A stretch of 64,000 nucleotides of DNA from Nymphaea colorata (GCF_008831285.2 NC_045141.1:15610106-15674105), one strand, 5' to 3'. Shown: positions 1 through 13,300, counted from the stretch's first letter. Numbers and translations: made by a program. Notes: generated from the sequence alone by a model not told the origin.

Positions 1-960
1 CTCTTGTATGGCATAGAGAGAGAAAATAGAAAAATATGCAAGGGAGTTAGAAAGAAAAATGAAGTTAGCAAAACGCAGTACAAAAATGAGATTGATTTAA
101 CTCATTAGATATATATATATAATGGTGACTATGGTTTTTAGATTCACCCAACTATATCTTGTCTGAACAATTCAATTCAACATTATGGATGGTATTTTTG
201 TCATCAAACATTCCTTTTTTTCTTTGTTTTTCTTTCAACCATCCATACGACCTCAGACACAAAGAGAACAGGAAGATCTTCGAATCTTCTTCAAATGGTC
301 GATTCCTAAAGATTAACATATATTATCAAGAAAATTAAGCTAATATTTAACATTATAATGACAAGGTGGTGTATAGCGTGTAAAACGGGTATAGAATTGG
401 AGTTCCTATTCCTTATATCGAATTCATATGAGATTCGACATCTGATTTTTATATGTTTCCCTTATTCATTTACACCTACGGTTATTATGAATTATTTCCT
501 CGTTGCAAGTGGCGTCTAAATTTGACAAAATTATATTTTAAATTTCATTAAATACATTGGAAAAAGCGTACACCGACCAACTTTAGTTTCCATTGTTTTT
601 TATATAATTTTGGAAATAAAACGGTGAGAGACGATTCTTGCTCCACCAACGTGAAGGGATCAGCAACTTGCTTTTCCTAACCCTGGAGTTAACGACGTTA
701 ATTTTTCGTCCGTCAATATGAAAAGAAACAGGGGTTATATCGTCATTTTGCATGATGAACGAATATGAAGATGACGGAGTTGGACGGAAAACCGGAAATG
801 TGACCTGTTTTCTTCCGCAACGGACAAGAGTATTCCCTTTCACGCGATACGCCGTTATGGAGTGAGAAATATTTGCTGACCCTTCTTCCGTTTCCTGCCT
901 GAGAATTCCCGTCAAGGAGAGAGAAAACTTCCGCCTCCTTGCTTTTTCTCGTGTGCATGG
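1..960. other. Intergenic DNA upstream of the MCU gene
   Basis: AT-rich sequence with no convincing coding region. A minus-strand frame of 146 codons at 583-1023 overlaps the promoter and leader of the MCU gene and resembles no family I know, so I treat it as chance. The stretch from about 620 to 960 becomes GC-richer and presumably carries the proximal promoter of the gene that starts at 1071. Confidence 0.6.
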
Positions 961-965
961 AAAGC

Positions 966-971
966 TATAAA
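966..971 (+). promoter_or_regulatory. TATA box of the MCU gene
   Basis: TATAAA inside the context GCTATAAAAGGG lies 105 bp upstream of the predicted start codon at 1071. With transcription starting about 30 bp downstream, the leader would be roughly 70-80 nt and would contain the CT-rich run at 1045-1066 just before the ATG, a common arrangement in plant leaders. No transcript is available to confirm it. Confidence 0.55.
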
Positions 972-1070
972 AGGGAGAAGGAAACACATTTCTTCTGCAA
1001 TTCAAATCGAATTCGCCCTCCACCTCAGGAGCATTTCCAAAAACCCTCTCTCTCTCTTTCTCTCTTCAGG

Positions 1071-2782
1071 ATGGCGACTGCTCGGAGAGTGCTCCGCCAC
1101 CTTCTGGACGGAGCCAACCGAGCAGCGGCCCCCCGCCTCCATCCCCGTTTCGGCATTCCGGCGACGTGCTCGTCTGACATCGCCGGCGGTTGTTCTGGGA
1201 ATAGGTCGGCAGGCTCGACGAATTCCGCCGGTAAAATCAATTGCCGGCGGTTTTGCCAGTCTGCCACCTTGCCGGAAACTTTCCTCTTCGGCGACCGGTT
1301 GATCCCTAATTTCGGGGTTCTCTCGATCAAGAACCGGCTCCATTTCGAGGGCCTGGCACCGCCATTGCCGCGTGTCACCGTCGAGGACGCAAGGAAGCTG
1401 CTGCAGGTGGCGCAGATGGAAGCCCTGAAGTCGAGGGTGAGGAGCATGCCGGAGGACCGGATCTCGTACGACGAGTTCCTTCGCCTGTGCGAGGAATGCG
1501 TCGGGGGATCGAATCTGGAGCGCGCCAGGGACCTCGCCAAGGCCATGGATAACTCAGGGTCCGTCATCGTTCTGGGCGAAACCGTGTTTCTTCGCCCGGA
1601 TCAGGTATCCATAGTCTCTGTTTTCTCCTTTTCGTTTTCCCATACCTAACTCAACGAATTTTCCGACGTTGATTCGTTTTCTAATACTACAAAATTTTAA
1701 ATATAATTATTTTTCTCAAGTTTGTGTGTGGATGAATTCGTCGTTTGCAGTTATTATAAAAAATTTTCCAGGGATTTTTACTACGAAACTTGATTTTAGA
1801 GAGATTTTCTCCTGTTTTTTTATTTTCCTCCACTGTTTGGGAGGAAGCGAGGTTTGTCTCACGCAACAGACTTCATTTTTGAATTCACGGCGCCTCTCAA
1901 TTTGAGACTTACAAGTCAACATTCCACTGTGCAGTCACATGTTCTAAAAATCCCAATTTGGCATCAAAATTTAGTTTCAAAATTTTTATGCTAAAAGTCG
2001 AGTTTCTAACTTTTTCTTTGTTAATGATGCTAAGAATTATGTCAAAAACACGATTTCAAATCAAGGTCAGTTTCATTATTTTTATGCCGAACATGATTTT
2101 ACTGTCGATGAACCATTTCCAAACCTGTTTTTTTGTAGCAAAATTAGTTTCTGCTTTTTAAATCAAATTTCTGACGTACTTTTAAATATCTTAAACGAGC
2201 TTTTAGCCCAAGGTGGCAGAGCATGTTTTGATAGTTGTAGTGCGCTCTGTTTCTGACTCCGGAATCCTTCTGTTCTTTGGGTGGTGTTGGCAGGTGGCAA
2301 GGGTGCTGGAAGAGGCGGTGATGGCCGGAGAGCCGTACAGAGCGGAGGACCCACGGCGGAAGGAGCTGGAGGAACTGGAGAGGGAGAAGGCGGAGATCGA
2401 CGAGAGGGCGGTGGCGGGTGTGAGGCGGGAACTGTGGTGCGGGCTGGCATACCTGGCGGTGCAGACGGCCGCCTTCGTGAGGCTGACCTTCTGGGAGCTC
2501 TCCTGGGACGTCATGGAGCCCATCTGTTTCTACGTCACCTCCTTCTACTTCATGGCGGGCTATACCTTCTTCCTCCGCACCTCTAGGGACCCGTCCTTCG
2601 AGGGCTTCTTCGCCAGCAGGTTCGAGGCCAAGCAGCGCCGCCTCATGCGGCGGCGAAACTTCGACGTCGCCCGCTTCCACCACCTCCGCCGCGCCCTCCG
2701 CTCCCCAACCTCTTCCCACCATGCGCCCCACTTCCACGACTCCCAACCCCATTCCCTCCTTGACGGCCCCATCCGCCATTGA
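1071..2782 (+). CDS. MCU: Mitochondrial calcium uniporter (MCU) family protein
   Basis: Pore subunit of the uniporter that carries Ca2+ across the inner mitochondrial membrane. Coding exons are 1071-1604 and 2294-2782, joined in phase 0 across a 689-bp GT-AG intron, giving 340 aa. The first ~30 residues are Arg/Ala-rich and nearly free of acids (MATARRVLRHLL...), as in a mitochondrial presequence. Residues ~130-180 fit the matrix N-terminal domain and ~190-222 are a Glu/Arg-rich coiled coil. Transmembrane helix 1 is at ~226-246. The selectivity-filter motif WDVMEP is at 249-254, matching the family WDxxEP signature with its pore acidic residues, and helix 2 follows at ~255-272. The tail SFEGFF..RFEAKQRRLM is typical of plant MCUs. 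The start is the first ATG after the CT-rich leader. The exons are GC-rich compared with the flanks. Plants have several MCU paralogues and I cannot say which one this is. Confidence 0.93.
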
Positions 2783-2944
2783 TTTAAATATGGGGAAGCC
2801 TTCCATTTCTTCGTCGTGCCTGTGTAGCTATATATCCTGGCTTCTAAGGCTTCTTTTTGTCTCAAGAGGGGAGGTGATTTTTGTCAGTGTGGAGGATGGA
2901 GAAGACTCTGTTTTGCTATGGCGGTGGCGTGATCTTTATTAAGT

Positions 2945-3249
2945 AAACGGTTTAAATAGTAGATGGTTGTGTATAATCGAATGAGAAATGATGGAGAACC
3001 TCACCAATATCTTCATCTCGTCTATTGCCTGTAATTAAGTTGCTTCTGTGAAGACCTGAGGTTTTTTACTGCAAGTTCTGGAGTTGGAAATTGTTTAAAC
3101 AGTTTAATTAGTAGATGTTTGTGTACAATCGGATGACAAATGATGGAGAACCTCACCAATGTCTTAATATCGTCTATTGCCTGTAATTAAGTAGCTTCTG
3201 TGAAACCTGAGTTTTTTTTTTACTGCAAATTCTAGAGATGAAAATTGTT
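2945..3249. repeat. 152-bp tandem duplication downstream of MCU
   Basis: Two head-to-tail copies, 2945-3096 and 3097-3249, align along their full length with scattered substitutions and small indels. Shared blocks include AATGATGGAGAACCTCACCA and TCTATTGCCTGTAATTAAGT. The pair starts about 160 bp after the MCU stop codon, so one or both copies may lie in the 3' UTR or terminator region. No coding potential is seen. Confidence 0.85.
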
Positions 3250-6200
3250 GGCAGCAATTCCCTTTGTTGATCATCCTTCACAATTTAAAGTTCACCAGGC
3301 AAGATGGTGGGTCTTGTCTATGGTAAGAGTTTGTTTCGGCTTTTACACGACAAACTGTCATGGAGTTCTTTCTACAGGGAGGAGGAGCTCGAAAGTTGGT
3401 AATGATGTCCTCGTTGATTCCCACTAACCCCACAAATCTAATACAAAGAAGTGTTTTTTCTTAAATATTATTTTCTTATCTTATATGCGTTTTGAATATT
3501 CTTTCTGACCTTGCATGCGCTTTTATGTGTTGGTCCTTATCTTACTGCTATTCACAAATTTATCCATACTTTCTACTGAGCACTTAAGCTTAGTGCGTGA
3601 GGTTAATCAATCAAAATTGATTTTCTCTAGTTGAACAAATGATTGTTCAACCTTTTAAAGTTAACAAATACGCAGTTAACTTTCGATAAATTTGTCAAAA
3701 AACTGTCGATTGACAGAAAACATTAATTTGTTTATGCGAAAAACAAAAATACTCCTCTTGAAGACAAAATATATCTGGGCGGATCCACATATTATTAAAA
3801 AAATAAGTAAAATGATAAGTAATCTTAAAATTATGCTATTATTTAATCCATGAACCACATCTAAGTTACATGAATGGAGTGATGGAGTTCCATGAACTGA
3901 CGTCTACATGAACAGAAGCATTGGATTCCCATGAAAAGAAAAAGGAAATGTATCTATATAGATTTTCATGCCAAGGAAAACATACATAAATTTGGAACCA
4001 CTCTTCAGCTTTTTGTTGAAGCATGCGTGTCCCTAGGGCCCGGTGTGAACTGAGGGCATGGGTCAGGGGCTCCATCAGCCCACTCACACCACTAAATCCA
4101 AGCCAAGCAGTTGGAATATTTTAATTCTAAAGGCTAAGACGTAAGCTTCCAAGGAATCACATCAACAGTAATTAATGCCCAACATGATAAGGAAAGCACG
4201 CATATAGTTAAACAATCTACAAAAATAACAAATGTTGTGCTAGAAAAATAGTTTATTAATGGTTTATTAAGAAACGGCCAAAGTAATGAGACCCCTTGAA
4301 ACCAAGGGCCAATCTCCTTTACTCTGGTGTCAGGCTTCAATATCGCCCGCAGGGAGAAAAAGTTTTGTCATCTTATAACTCAAGCCAGAAGATAGTGTGG
4401 CCGATCTCTGCGCCAAAATTCTGGTTAAGGAGCACTAGTTATGGAATTTTAGATTTTTAAGAGGCACCAACATACAAATGAAGAAAAATTTCCCGATGAA
4501 AATATGAAAATTTTTATGGGTTTGTGTGGGCAATTGCCCACATAGTGGCCACACCTGTGTTTGTGTTCCAGGGTAAGCGAAAGCAGCTATAAACCCTGAG
4601 AGGTATCTTGTCTAGGAGTTTTAGACTGCTGGACATGAGGGTGCAGTTTCTGCAAGTCATAACAAAAACACACACACACACACATCATCTAATTCCACCC
4701 AGTTGAGCAAACACAAGTTGGCAACTCCACCATCTTATTACAAGGAAGCTTCAAAAGATTCCATAATGGCCGCCATTACATATGCCACGAACAGCAAAAA
4801 TATTCTATATGCTCCATAACAGAGAACAAGTGGATGGTGGAGGAAACCAAGTGCCCTTGAAATCCATGCAATTCGAGTGTAATGGTGTCACTGGTGATAT
4901 GGGCCTTCAAGCTAAAGGTGTTCTAAAGATCATTAGTACGTGAGGTGAGCATCCTGTGCCTCAATGCATTATGAGAATAAGTGGGCTTCAGTCTATGTCC
5001 TAAAAGAATAGACAATCAAACTTTCTTAGAGTGGGGGATGCTAGTTGTAGGCTAGTGTGGGCGGTTGCCTGCACGGACCCATGCACTTTCTTTTATTCAC
5101 ATGTTGCCTTGGTTCCTCCACATAATTTAGTGTGCCTTTCAAATCTAAACTTTTTTTATATATATATTAGTTCCCCCTTCACAAATTTCTTGCGCCCTCT
5201 TATATAATATGACACATAATCACAGAAAACGTGTTTTTTTTAGACGTGAAAAAACATAATAAATTAACTGGCCTTTTAAAACTAAAAAAAACACGTTTTT
5301 TTGAAAAAAAATTTAAAAAAAAAATGTGTTTTTAACGCATTTTTTCTTGTTTTTTTCAAATTTTTAAATGTCAAACACTTTTTTTATTTGTTGCAAATCT
5401 ACTTATCTTTTGATGTTTGTGTTATTAGTTTCTCATTTATTTTATTTGTTTTATTTAGTCTTTTAAAATTTTAAAAAATTTACCTTTTTTTTTTTTTTTT
5501 TTGTTTTGTTCAAGCTCGTTGTACTATACTCGAAAAAACATCGCCGTTTAAAACTCTGAAACGTTATTTGTGACTATTAACATAAGAATAAAATCATCAC
5601 AAAGGAAACAAACACAACAGCAATGAAGACCTAGTTTTTGAGATTTGGAAGAGAGAGAGAGTTTGTGTTAATAGTTGTGGTAATAGTAAAACTAAGTTTA
5701 GTAAGAGATATACTACCTGTACGTGCACACGGCTTCTCAATTTTCTTTCATTTTTACATTAACATTGTTTGATATTTACTTTTAAGTGCTCCTTGAACCA
5801 GTGCCCCTCTAGAATTTTTTTATGGCTCCGGCATGAATGTAGATAATACTGCTTAATTATTTTTGAAATCTCTCACTCTCTTTCCTTTTCCCCATACTGA
5901 TGATGTTCATAGTGCTCCTCCATGATCAAGAAATATCAAAGAATAATAATAATAATAATAATAATGCAATGTGGCACAAGAAAAAGTAAATTGCAAGCCT
6001 ACTCAACATGCTTGATATTTTCCAAGGGTTGGTGAAATATTTAAGAGTTGTTTCAAGGGGAATAGCATAACTGGTTGTACAAAATATATGGTTAGTTTGA
6101 TTTTTATGGGTGTTACTCCATTCAGTTACAAATAGTAACCTTCTAATCTTCCAATTTTTGAAGCATTATCGAGAATCAAATGTTTTTTCACTGGAAAAAA

Positions 6201-6618
6201 AGAAAGTTAAGGGCGGTGGTTTAATTTATGTTGCGTGATCGTTGAGAAAAACTTCCAACAACCAAGTTGATGGATCAAGAAGTCCGGGTTTTTCACTGGT
6301 TGATGTTACGATTCCATCTCTATAAAAGAAAAAAGAAAGACTGTTTAAGTTTTTTAAATTATCGCCTAGTTTGTTTCTTGTGCTAGTTAACTTTATAGAA
6401 GATAACCTTAAAAGTGATTTCGTCCTAAGCATATATTGAGTCAATTATTTTTTGGGGTTTTGTGTGTATTTCTATCATAAAATAGTTGAACTTCTATTAA
6501 GACATATTTTGATCTACTAAATTAATAATCATGTATAAATAAGTTAGCGTATGATTTTTCATTTAAAAAGATTTTTTGTAAGAGGAAGAAGGTCAAGTTT
6601 TTGTTCAGTGGTTTGAAA

Positions 6619-6758
6619 CATAGTTGGCAAACTCGTAACTCAGACTCGAATCAACTGATGAGTTAGTTTTAAAATATCCTGAATCAGACGAGTTAGGGGT
6701 GAGTCGGGCTGAGAGTTGACTCGGCGATTCCCAAACCAACTCAACCAGTCAGCCAACT
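6619..6758. mobile_element. Small MITE-like element, possibly MULE-type
   Basis: A ~140-bp segment rich in ACTCG/GAGTC words begins CATAGTTGGCAAAC and ends GTCAGCCAACT, so AGTTGGC occurs inverted at the two ends. It is flanked by the direct repeats GTGGTTTGAAA (6608-6618) and GTGGTCTGAAA (6759-6769), 10 of 11 bases identical. An 11-bp flanking duplication would suit a Mutator-like insertion. A related segment with similar ends lies at about 36315-36462. The terminal inverted repeat is imperfect, so the boundaries are tentative. Confidence 0.4.
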
Positions 6759-7064
6759 GTGGTCTGAAATAGCTCTTCATAGGTACATCATCAAAACGCA
6801 TCCAACCAGTCTGACTAAACTAGTTTCATACAAGTATTTTAATAATTAATCACCTTGAAATAGTTAGATTTTGTTTGATCCGATTTAGAAAAATAAGATC
6901 CAGAAAATGAACCTGCATGAGTACCCTGCGCATCTCAATGTTTGAAGTTCTTTTAATCATTATATTTTTAATTTAACAAGAATTAAAGCTTAAAAAGCTA
7001 AGTTTGTGTTTCAATGTCACTGTTTAAAAGCTAGTTTTGTGAATACCTGTTCCGGTGACCCATC

Positions 7065-7136
7065 AATTCAGTCACCTAAAGCATGAAGTTGTGAGTTATA
7101 ATAAATTCAGTCACCTAAAGCATGAAGTTGTGAGTT
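7065..7136. repeat. Two-copy 33-bp direct repeat upstream of the TRAUCO-like gene
   Basis: The 33-bp motif starting AATTCAGTCACCTAAAGCAT occurs at 7065-7097 and again, identical, at 7104-7136, a period of 39 bp. It lies about 220 bp before the start codon at 7355 and so falls in the likely promoter or upstream region. No regulatory meaning can be read from the sequence alone. Confidence 0.8.
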
Positions 7137-7354
7137 CTAGATTTTCTAAAATCAGGAATATCCTGAAAAGTTGACATTCAAAGGGAACGGGTTTAACCAA
7201 AAAGGCGCGCCATGTCCGTCCATCGTTCTTCGTTTAAAATTACGAGGAATGCGAAATTGTGGGAAGTCTCTTCCTGTCTCTCCTTCCTTCTCTCTCGGTG
7301 CGACCGTCAGAGCCAAGCGACGTAAATCGCCGGATCAAGCGTCTTGTGTTCCAC

Positions 7355-10300
7355 ATGGCCGAGATTGACGACAATGGCGGCAAGACTGATCAACCCAACC
7401 GCGAGAATCATGAAGCAAACGAGACTGGACAAGGGGGTGAAAACCCTGCAGAAACCCTCGAGCCACCGAACCCCACTGATGATTCCCACCATCCTAATCC
7501 CAACGAGGAATTCGTCCCACAAGACCCCCCAGCGCCTCCGGAGATCAAGACCCAGAGGCCTTCCTACTCTGAAGATGACGAAGAAGAGGAGGAATCCGTA
7601 AATGATGACGATGGAGAAGACAAGGAAGAGGATATCGCGACGAATTCCCCTGCAATAGAGAGCGAGGAGAAAAACCCACCTCAGATTTCGCAGAATAATG
7701 ACGAAGAAGCCATGGTGGTGACTCAGGAGCCGGTGGAACAAGAGACCCCCAAGCCGGAGGAGGAAGAAGACGAGGAGGAGGAAGAGGGAGGAAACAAGGA
7801 AAAGAAAAACGCCCAGAAGAGGAAATCCTTGTCCTCCTTCGGCACCAGCGGCACCGAATCTTCGGCACCCAAGAAGACTAAGAAGAAATACAACAATGTG
7901 TGGACGAAATCGGGGTCGAGGAGGTGGTGCAGGAGGCACAAGTCCAACGGGAACCCGTCGGAGGAGATGGTGTCGATCGCGCCGGTCCAGCGTTTTCCGG
8001 ACGACGCCCGCAACATGAAGATCTGCCTCTCGAAGGTCGACAAGGCGGAAAAGGTCGAGCTGAGTGAGGATAGATTGAGTGCAGGGAGTTGCAAGGGTTA
8101 CAGGATGGTGAGGGCAACGAGGGGAGTGGTGGAGGGAGCTTGGTACTTCGAAATCAAAGTGGTTAATCTGGGGCCTACTGGGCACACAAGGCTCGGGTGG
8201 GCAACCGAGAAGGGAGACCTGCAGGCCCCCGTTGGCTATGATGGTAATAGCTATGGATACAGAGACATTGATGGCACCAAGATTCACAAGGCTGTGAGGG
8301 AGAAGTATGGCGATGAGGGTTATGTGGAGGGTGATGTTATTGGTTGCTACATCAATCTGCCTGAAGGCTCACTCTACGCGCCGAAGCCGCCACTGTTCTT
8401 TTGGAATAAATGCCAGACGTACGTCCGTGCCTCGGATAAGAGTGAGGATCCGCCACAGGTTATACCTGGTAATGTTTCTTTGGGTGCGTCATCTTGGTGT
8501 TTTTCTTCTTAATTTTCTTCAGTGGTTCTTCATTGCTGCTGTGTTCGGACGTTTGCATGCTGTTATATGATTCGGTGAGTTTGGAACGTACTATTTACAG
8601 TAATTCTGCAGCATGTCTGCATGAATAAGGTGGTTTCGTGAGCCCTGCTTTATTGCCATTATGTAGAGCGGCTGACTGGGAAACTTAAATTTTGTTAGCT
8701 GAGGAATATAGTATGATCATGGATATCTCTTTGGCCCGAAGCATTACTAAGCAAATTTTTTATTTATGTATCGGCGAGCGACCTTCATACCATGCTGGAG
8801 AAAAGAATTACCAACATAATTTATATGCTTGCAATATGTTGGGTTCCTTGAACTTTTATCATGTCTATGTGATAGTTTATAATAGCTGGTAATGATGGCC
8901 CTTGCACAATATTTGTCTTGTATTCACGAGTTATGTTATTCAATTACAAAAAATCCTTATCAGTATTCATGGCTTTTGTATGGTATCAGTGCTGCTAAAT
9001 GCTTTCTCTTTCTCATCCTATAAATAATTGTACATGATCAGCATATAAGTTTACTGTCTATAAATTGGATGCCACCTAGCAGCAGCTTGCCAGACAGAGC
9101 AGGCATGCCGTATCTTACAACGTCAAAACTCAAAAGTACCCACATGTGCCAAAGTGACTGATGTCCAACTTCCATGTAATGCTTTCTCTGCTCATCCATG
9201 ATCTCCAGATCTCCTGAGCAAGCTACCTGGAAGGATAATGCTCTTTGTCTATATGTCGTTGTTCTGTTTATTATGGTCTTCATTTTTGCAAAGCAGTTTG
9301 TGCTCCCTGATTTGGGGTTGTGAAATTATTAGAAATGGTAAGAGAGAAGGTAAGAAAAATACCACACACAAATTTTTAGAGAGGTTTGGTGATATGACCT
9401 ACATCCTCTTGTGTTGGTCTGTTCTCACCTACGTTGTGAGACAGAGAGTTTCCTTTATAATAATCTTCAATTACAGCATTGAATGAGAGAAATTCAAATC
9501 TTGAGTACACATTTAGAAGGAGGCAAGACATTAAGGCCATGCACTGTTTCCTTCAGTTTAGTATTGTCACGAGCTGGTATTTGATAGGTGCCTTTCTCAG
9601 CACCATTCTCTCTTTTATCAACCGTCACAGCTATATTTGATTGGATGATGCCATGCTCTAAATCTGATCTGCCATGCTATGAATCTGATCCAGTTAATTT
9701 CTGCTCGTCAGCCTTGATATTATCTTCCACAGAAATTACTATTATATTAGATTGGTAGATAAATAACTTAGTTGATTAGTTCTAATAGTGGGATCAGTTT
9801 GGCAGATTTGAATCATTTCTGTTAATTTGCTAATGCTTTCATGGATTTTTGAAATAGTCCACATCAAGAGGAATCTATGTGAATGGAAGGATAACATACA
9901 TTCTGTATTTTGGAGCATGAAGTGACCATCCTTGAAGCATATATCTGAGAAATTTGGGATTCATTATACAATAATGTTGTTGATGAGTTTAACTTGATTC
10001 TACTATAGGTGGGGTTAAGCAGCTATTACCTGTTAGAAAAACAAAAAACTGCTCTCTGAAGGGAACTGGTCATATTGCTTATTCTCACACACCAAATCTC
10101 AGTACAAGTTTTTTGTATCTTTGCTGAGAATATATGCGTGCAACTACAGCTCTTGCAATCTATATGTGCTTGAACGTCTCAAATTCAAAAGGATAGTTGG
10201 AGAATATGCTTGTCAAGATATCTTTTTTCTTTTGTCTCCAAGGCATGACCAAATAGCCTGCACTTCGTTATTTTTAGGTGACACCATCACAATCTTACAC

Positions 10301-13300
10301 AACTGCTTCTCGTTGCTCGTAATGCTCTAAGTAGGCAACCTGTTAATAGGCGCTGTCCAGGATGATTACTCCATAATTGCCACACTCTGGAATAGTTATT
10401 CTACTCCTGGAAGATGGTTGTTGGCTAGTCAACCAATTTTGGTTGGAATAAGCGCAATTCTGTCTGAAAGGATGTAAAGTACCAATTCGAGTGCGCATCA
10501 AGTGCTCTCAATTTCTAATTTCACACAGATATGTTCCTTGAACAACGTTATTAGTTGCCAAATAGTCTTCCAGTTATCTCTAATTCTTCTTTACACTATA
10601 ACACTCCATAAAAGGTTGCCTGGATGAGACTTCTATCCGATCACAAATGTTTCCATCATGAGGAGCTTATCAGCCATGACATTATGGCTCTCGAATTTGC
10701 AAAATGGAGTTGCCTGGATGACTCTTCTGCCCAATCGCAAATGCTTCCATCATGAGAGGCTTATCAGTCAATGATGTTATGGTTCTCCAATTTGCAAACC
10801 TTTAGGCCGCACTAGCCTACAAAGACCACTATAATCTCCTTTCTCCCATTTGCATGCCAGGTTCATGTTAAAATGGATTACATTATGTTGCTAATGCATA
10901 GCCACCATGTTCTCTTACAGAATACACTTGTCAAATGAGCTACTTATTATTCCTCTTCACATGGCTTGTTTCTATTCTGAATATTTTTTCTAGTTTAATT
11001 AATACAATCTCTAAATACATTTCAAAGTATTAGATGCCTGCTTTGATGAGAAAGTAGCACAAAGATAACAGAGCCAAATTGGTCTTTTGCAATTTCCTGC
11101 ATTTTTTTTTCTGATTGTTCTTACAACCATCATTTGGCTTTCCTACTAAATTCTTCTTTAATTTATCATTATACATTTTTATGTTTGTGCACTCCTCAGG
11201 TGGTGTTTTTTTCTATCAAGACCTTCAATTGCAAATTATTAACATGTTTGTGCACTCTCCACTGAAACAGTTACAATTTACATTGCTGATGAGTTTGTTT
11301 GCTGGTTTTGTATGCACTGAAGACTTGCTATTACCAATGTTATAAAAGGCGTAGCGTATCGCGTATCGGTCGGGCTGACCTATACGCTGTATCGTAACGT
11401 ATCGTAAACGTAGCGTAGTGTATCGTAAAATTAATTTTTTAATTTTAAAAAATATTTAAAAATCTGAAAAAATAGAGAAAAATTATTAAAAATCTGAAAA
11501 AATAAACAAAAAATCAGAAATCAAGAAAAATATATTCAAATATAAAAAAGATCATCATACATAAGGAACATTCATGTGTGTCAACAACGCATTCAAAAAT
11601 TAGAAATTAGATATTCAAAATAACATAATAAGCATCCATCACAATTTTAAACTTGAAAATTTTATAGAATCTTAAGACTTAGAGTCTTAGGACTTTGAGT
11701 TTTAGGACTTATATTACATCACAATTTTATAAGTTCAAAACATATAGTTATCAACTTATCATCTTTCATGATTTAACGATAATATTTTCCAAATCGATGA
11801 ATCCTTGGTTATTTTTGATGAAAATGTGCAAAATCTCTCCCTCCTACGTCTCTTGGAGTCTTTAAATACAAGAAGAGAGAGAGGGAGGAGTGTTTAAACT
11901 TTAAAAAATAAAAAAAATTGTGTTTTAACCCGTATCGTACGATACGGGGATGTATCGCCCGTATCGTACGATACGGCCCCCGTATCGCATGTATCGTGCG
12001 ATACGTGTACGATACAGACTCGTATCGTCTTTAAACAGCGTATCGTACGATACGCGTCCGTATCGTACGATACGCGTCCGTATCGTACGATACGGATAAC
12101 ATTGGCTATTAGTAATTAAAGTATTTTCTGCCTTCATTATAGTGGTCATCTTCATTCATCCATCACCTATATTTTCTTTGACTTTTTAGTCATCTACTGT
12201 TTTTGTAAAGTTTATTATGTAAGGTTATTTTATTCCTCCATCTATTTAGACTTTTTACTCCTTTTTAACGAGCGGAAAAAGGCCAAGGTGGACAATAGCC
12301 CTTTCAAAAGGCCGAGAGGGGATGTTGACCTCATTCCTTGTTGCTTATTAAGCCTGAAGGAGAGAGAATGCAAGTGACGGGGCCATGACACTATCGTAAG
12401 AATGAGAGAACGATCTCAGGTGCAAGCCAGCCGGATAAATCTGCACATTGCTAGTCGCATGGAGTGCTGCACGGTGCCATTCACATGGTGAGAGTAAGGG
12501 TGATCGCCAGAGTCCCTACCAGTAGCTGGTCAACTGCTGCTGGAGAGAGATTCAATGGGAAATGGGTTGAGACTTGAGAGAGGCAGAACAAAGAGGAAGC
12601 ATAGGATTGATCAAATAGTTCAAAGTTCAAACCCTAACCCCCTTTCTATTTTTTTTAAATTTTTAACCAAAAAATTATGACTTTAACCCTTGACTGACTG
12701 CTCCCTATGTGCTGTTGATGCAAGCTGGGTGTGCATCACGTGGGGTGCCTATCTAGGCATGTCTATGTGACATAGGTCAAATCATATTATTTTTCATTTG
12801 AGTCTTGACTCTCATTGTATGAAATAATATTTATTACCTTTGATTGTACGTTTGTATTTTAGTTGAAAAACCAAAATCGAGAATCATGACCACCAGTTTT
12901 ATCTCTCTCTTGAATGTAAGTTGCATGTAAATATATGATTTTAAGGAAAGAACAAAACACTCTTCCTGTTTGAACAAGTCACTCTTCTATCTCCCACAAG
13001 CTTTCTTTAACGTGAGGAATTTATTGATGGTACTCCTAAGAATGAGTAGAAAGTGAACCGAAGGCGACTTGTACATGTGTCCCTTGAAAGAAACTAAAAG
13101 GGAAATGTCTTGGAACTTTAAATGCACATTCACTGTATTTGTATTTTGTAAGATGCCCAGATATCACACTCAGTCCGTCCTCTCTTTGAGTGCCATTTGT
13201 CTGGAGATCAGGTTTTACCGTTTTAGGCATATTCATATCTATCTTCTTAACAGCTAATATGTGTATCTATATGTGTTCTCCATTATGCTGTTGTAGTACA

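Larger units (their letters stand above)
3250..7200. other. Intergenic DNA with degraded transposon-like fragments
   Basis: About 4 kb of AT-rich sequence without a supportable gene. Around 3776-4556 and 5030-5835 there are stretches whose ends recall the hAT-type terminus CAGTGGCGGAGC (for example TGGGCGGATCC near 3778 and TGGCTCCGGCA near 5822). They share internal GTGGGCAATTGCCCACA-like sequence in opposite orientations (about 4527 and 5059). I could find no clean target duplication for either. Short repeats are (AC)n at 4668-4684 and (AAT)8 at 5941-5965, and A/T homopolymer-rich DNA lies at 5220-5500. A 33-bp motif is repeated at 7065-7097 and 7104-7136 just upstream of the next gene. Confidence 0.5.

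Noticed and set aside
583-1023. 146-codon open frame on the minus strand
   Set aside because: It overlaps the TATA box and leader of the MCU gene, resembles no family and has no supporting signals.
7307-8287. 326-codon minus-strand frame opposite TRAUCO exon 1
   Set aside because: Antisense shadow of an acidic, GC-rich exon; its Leu/Arg/His-rich composition is what the complement of Glu/Asp/Lys codons gives.
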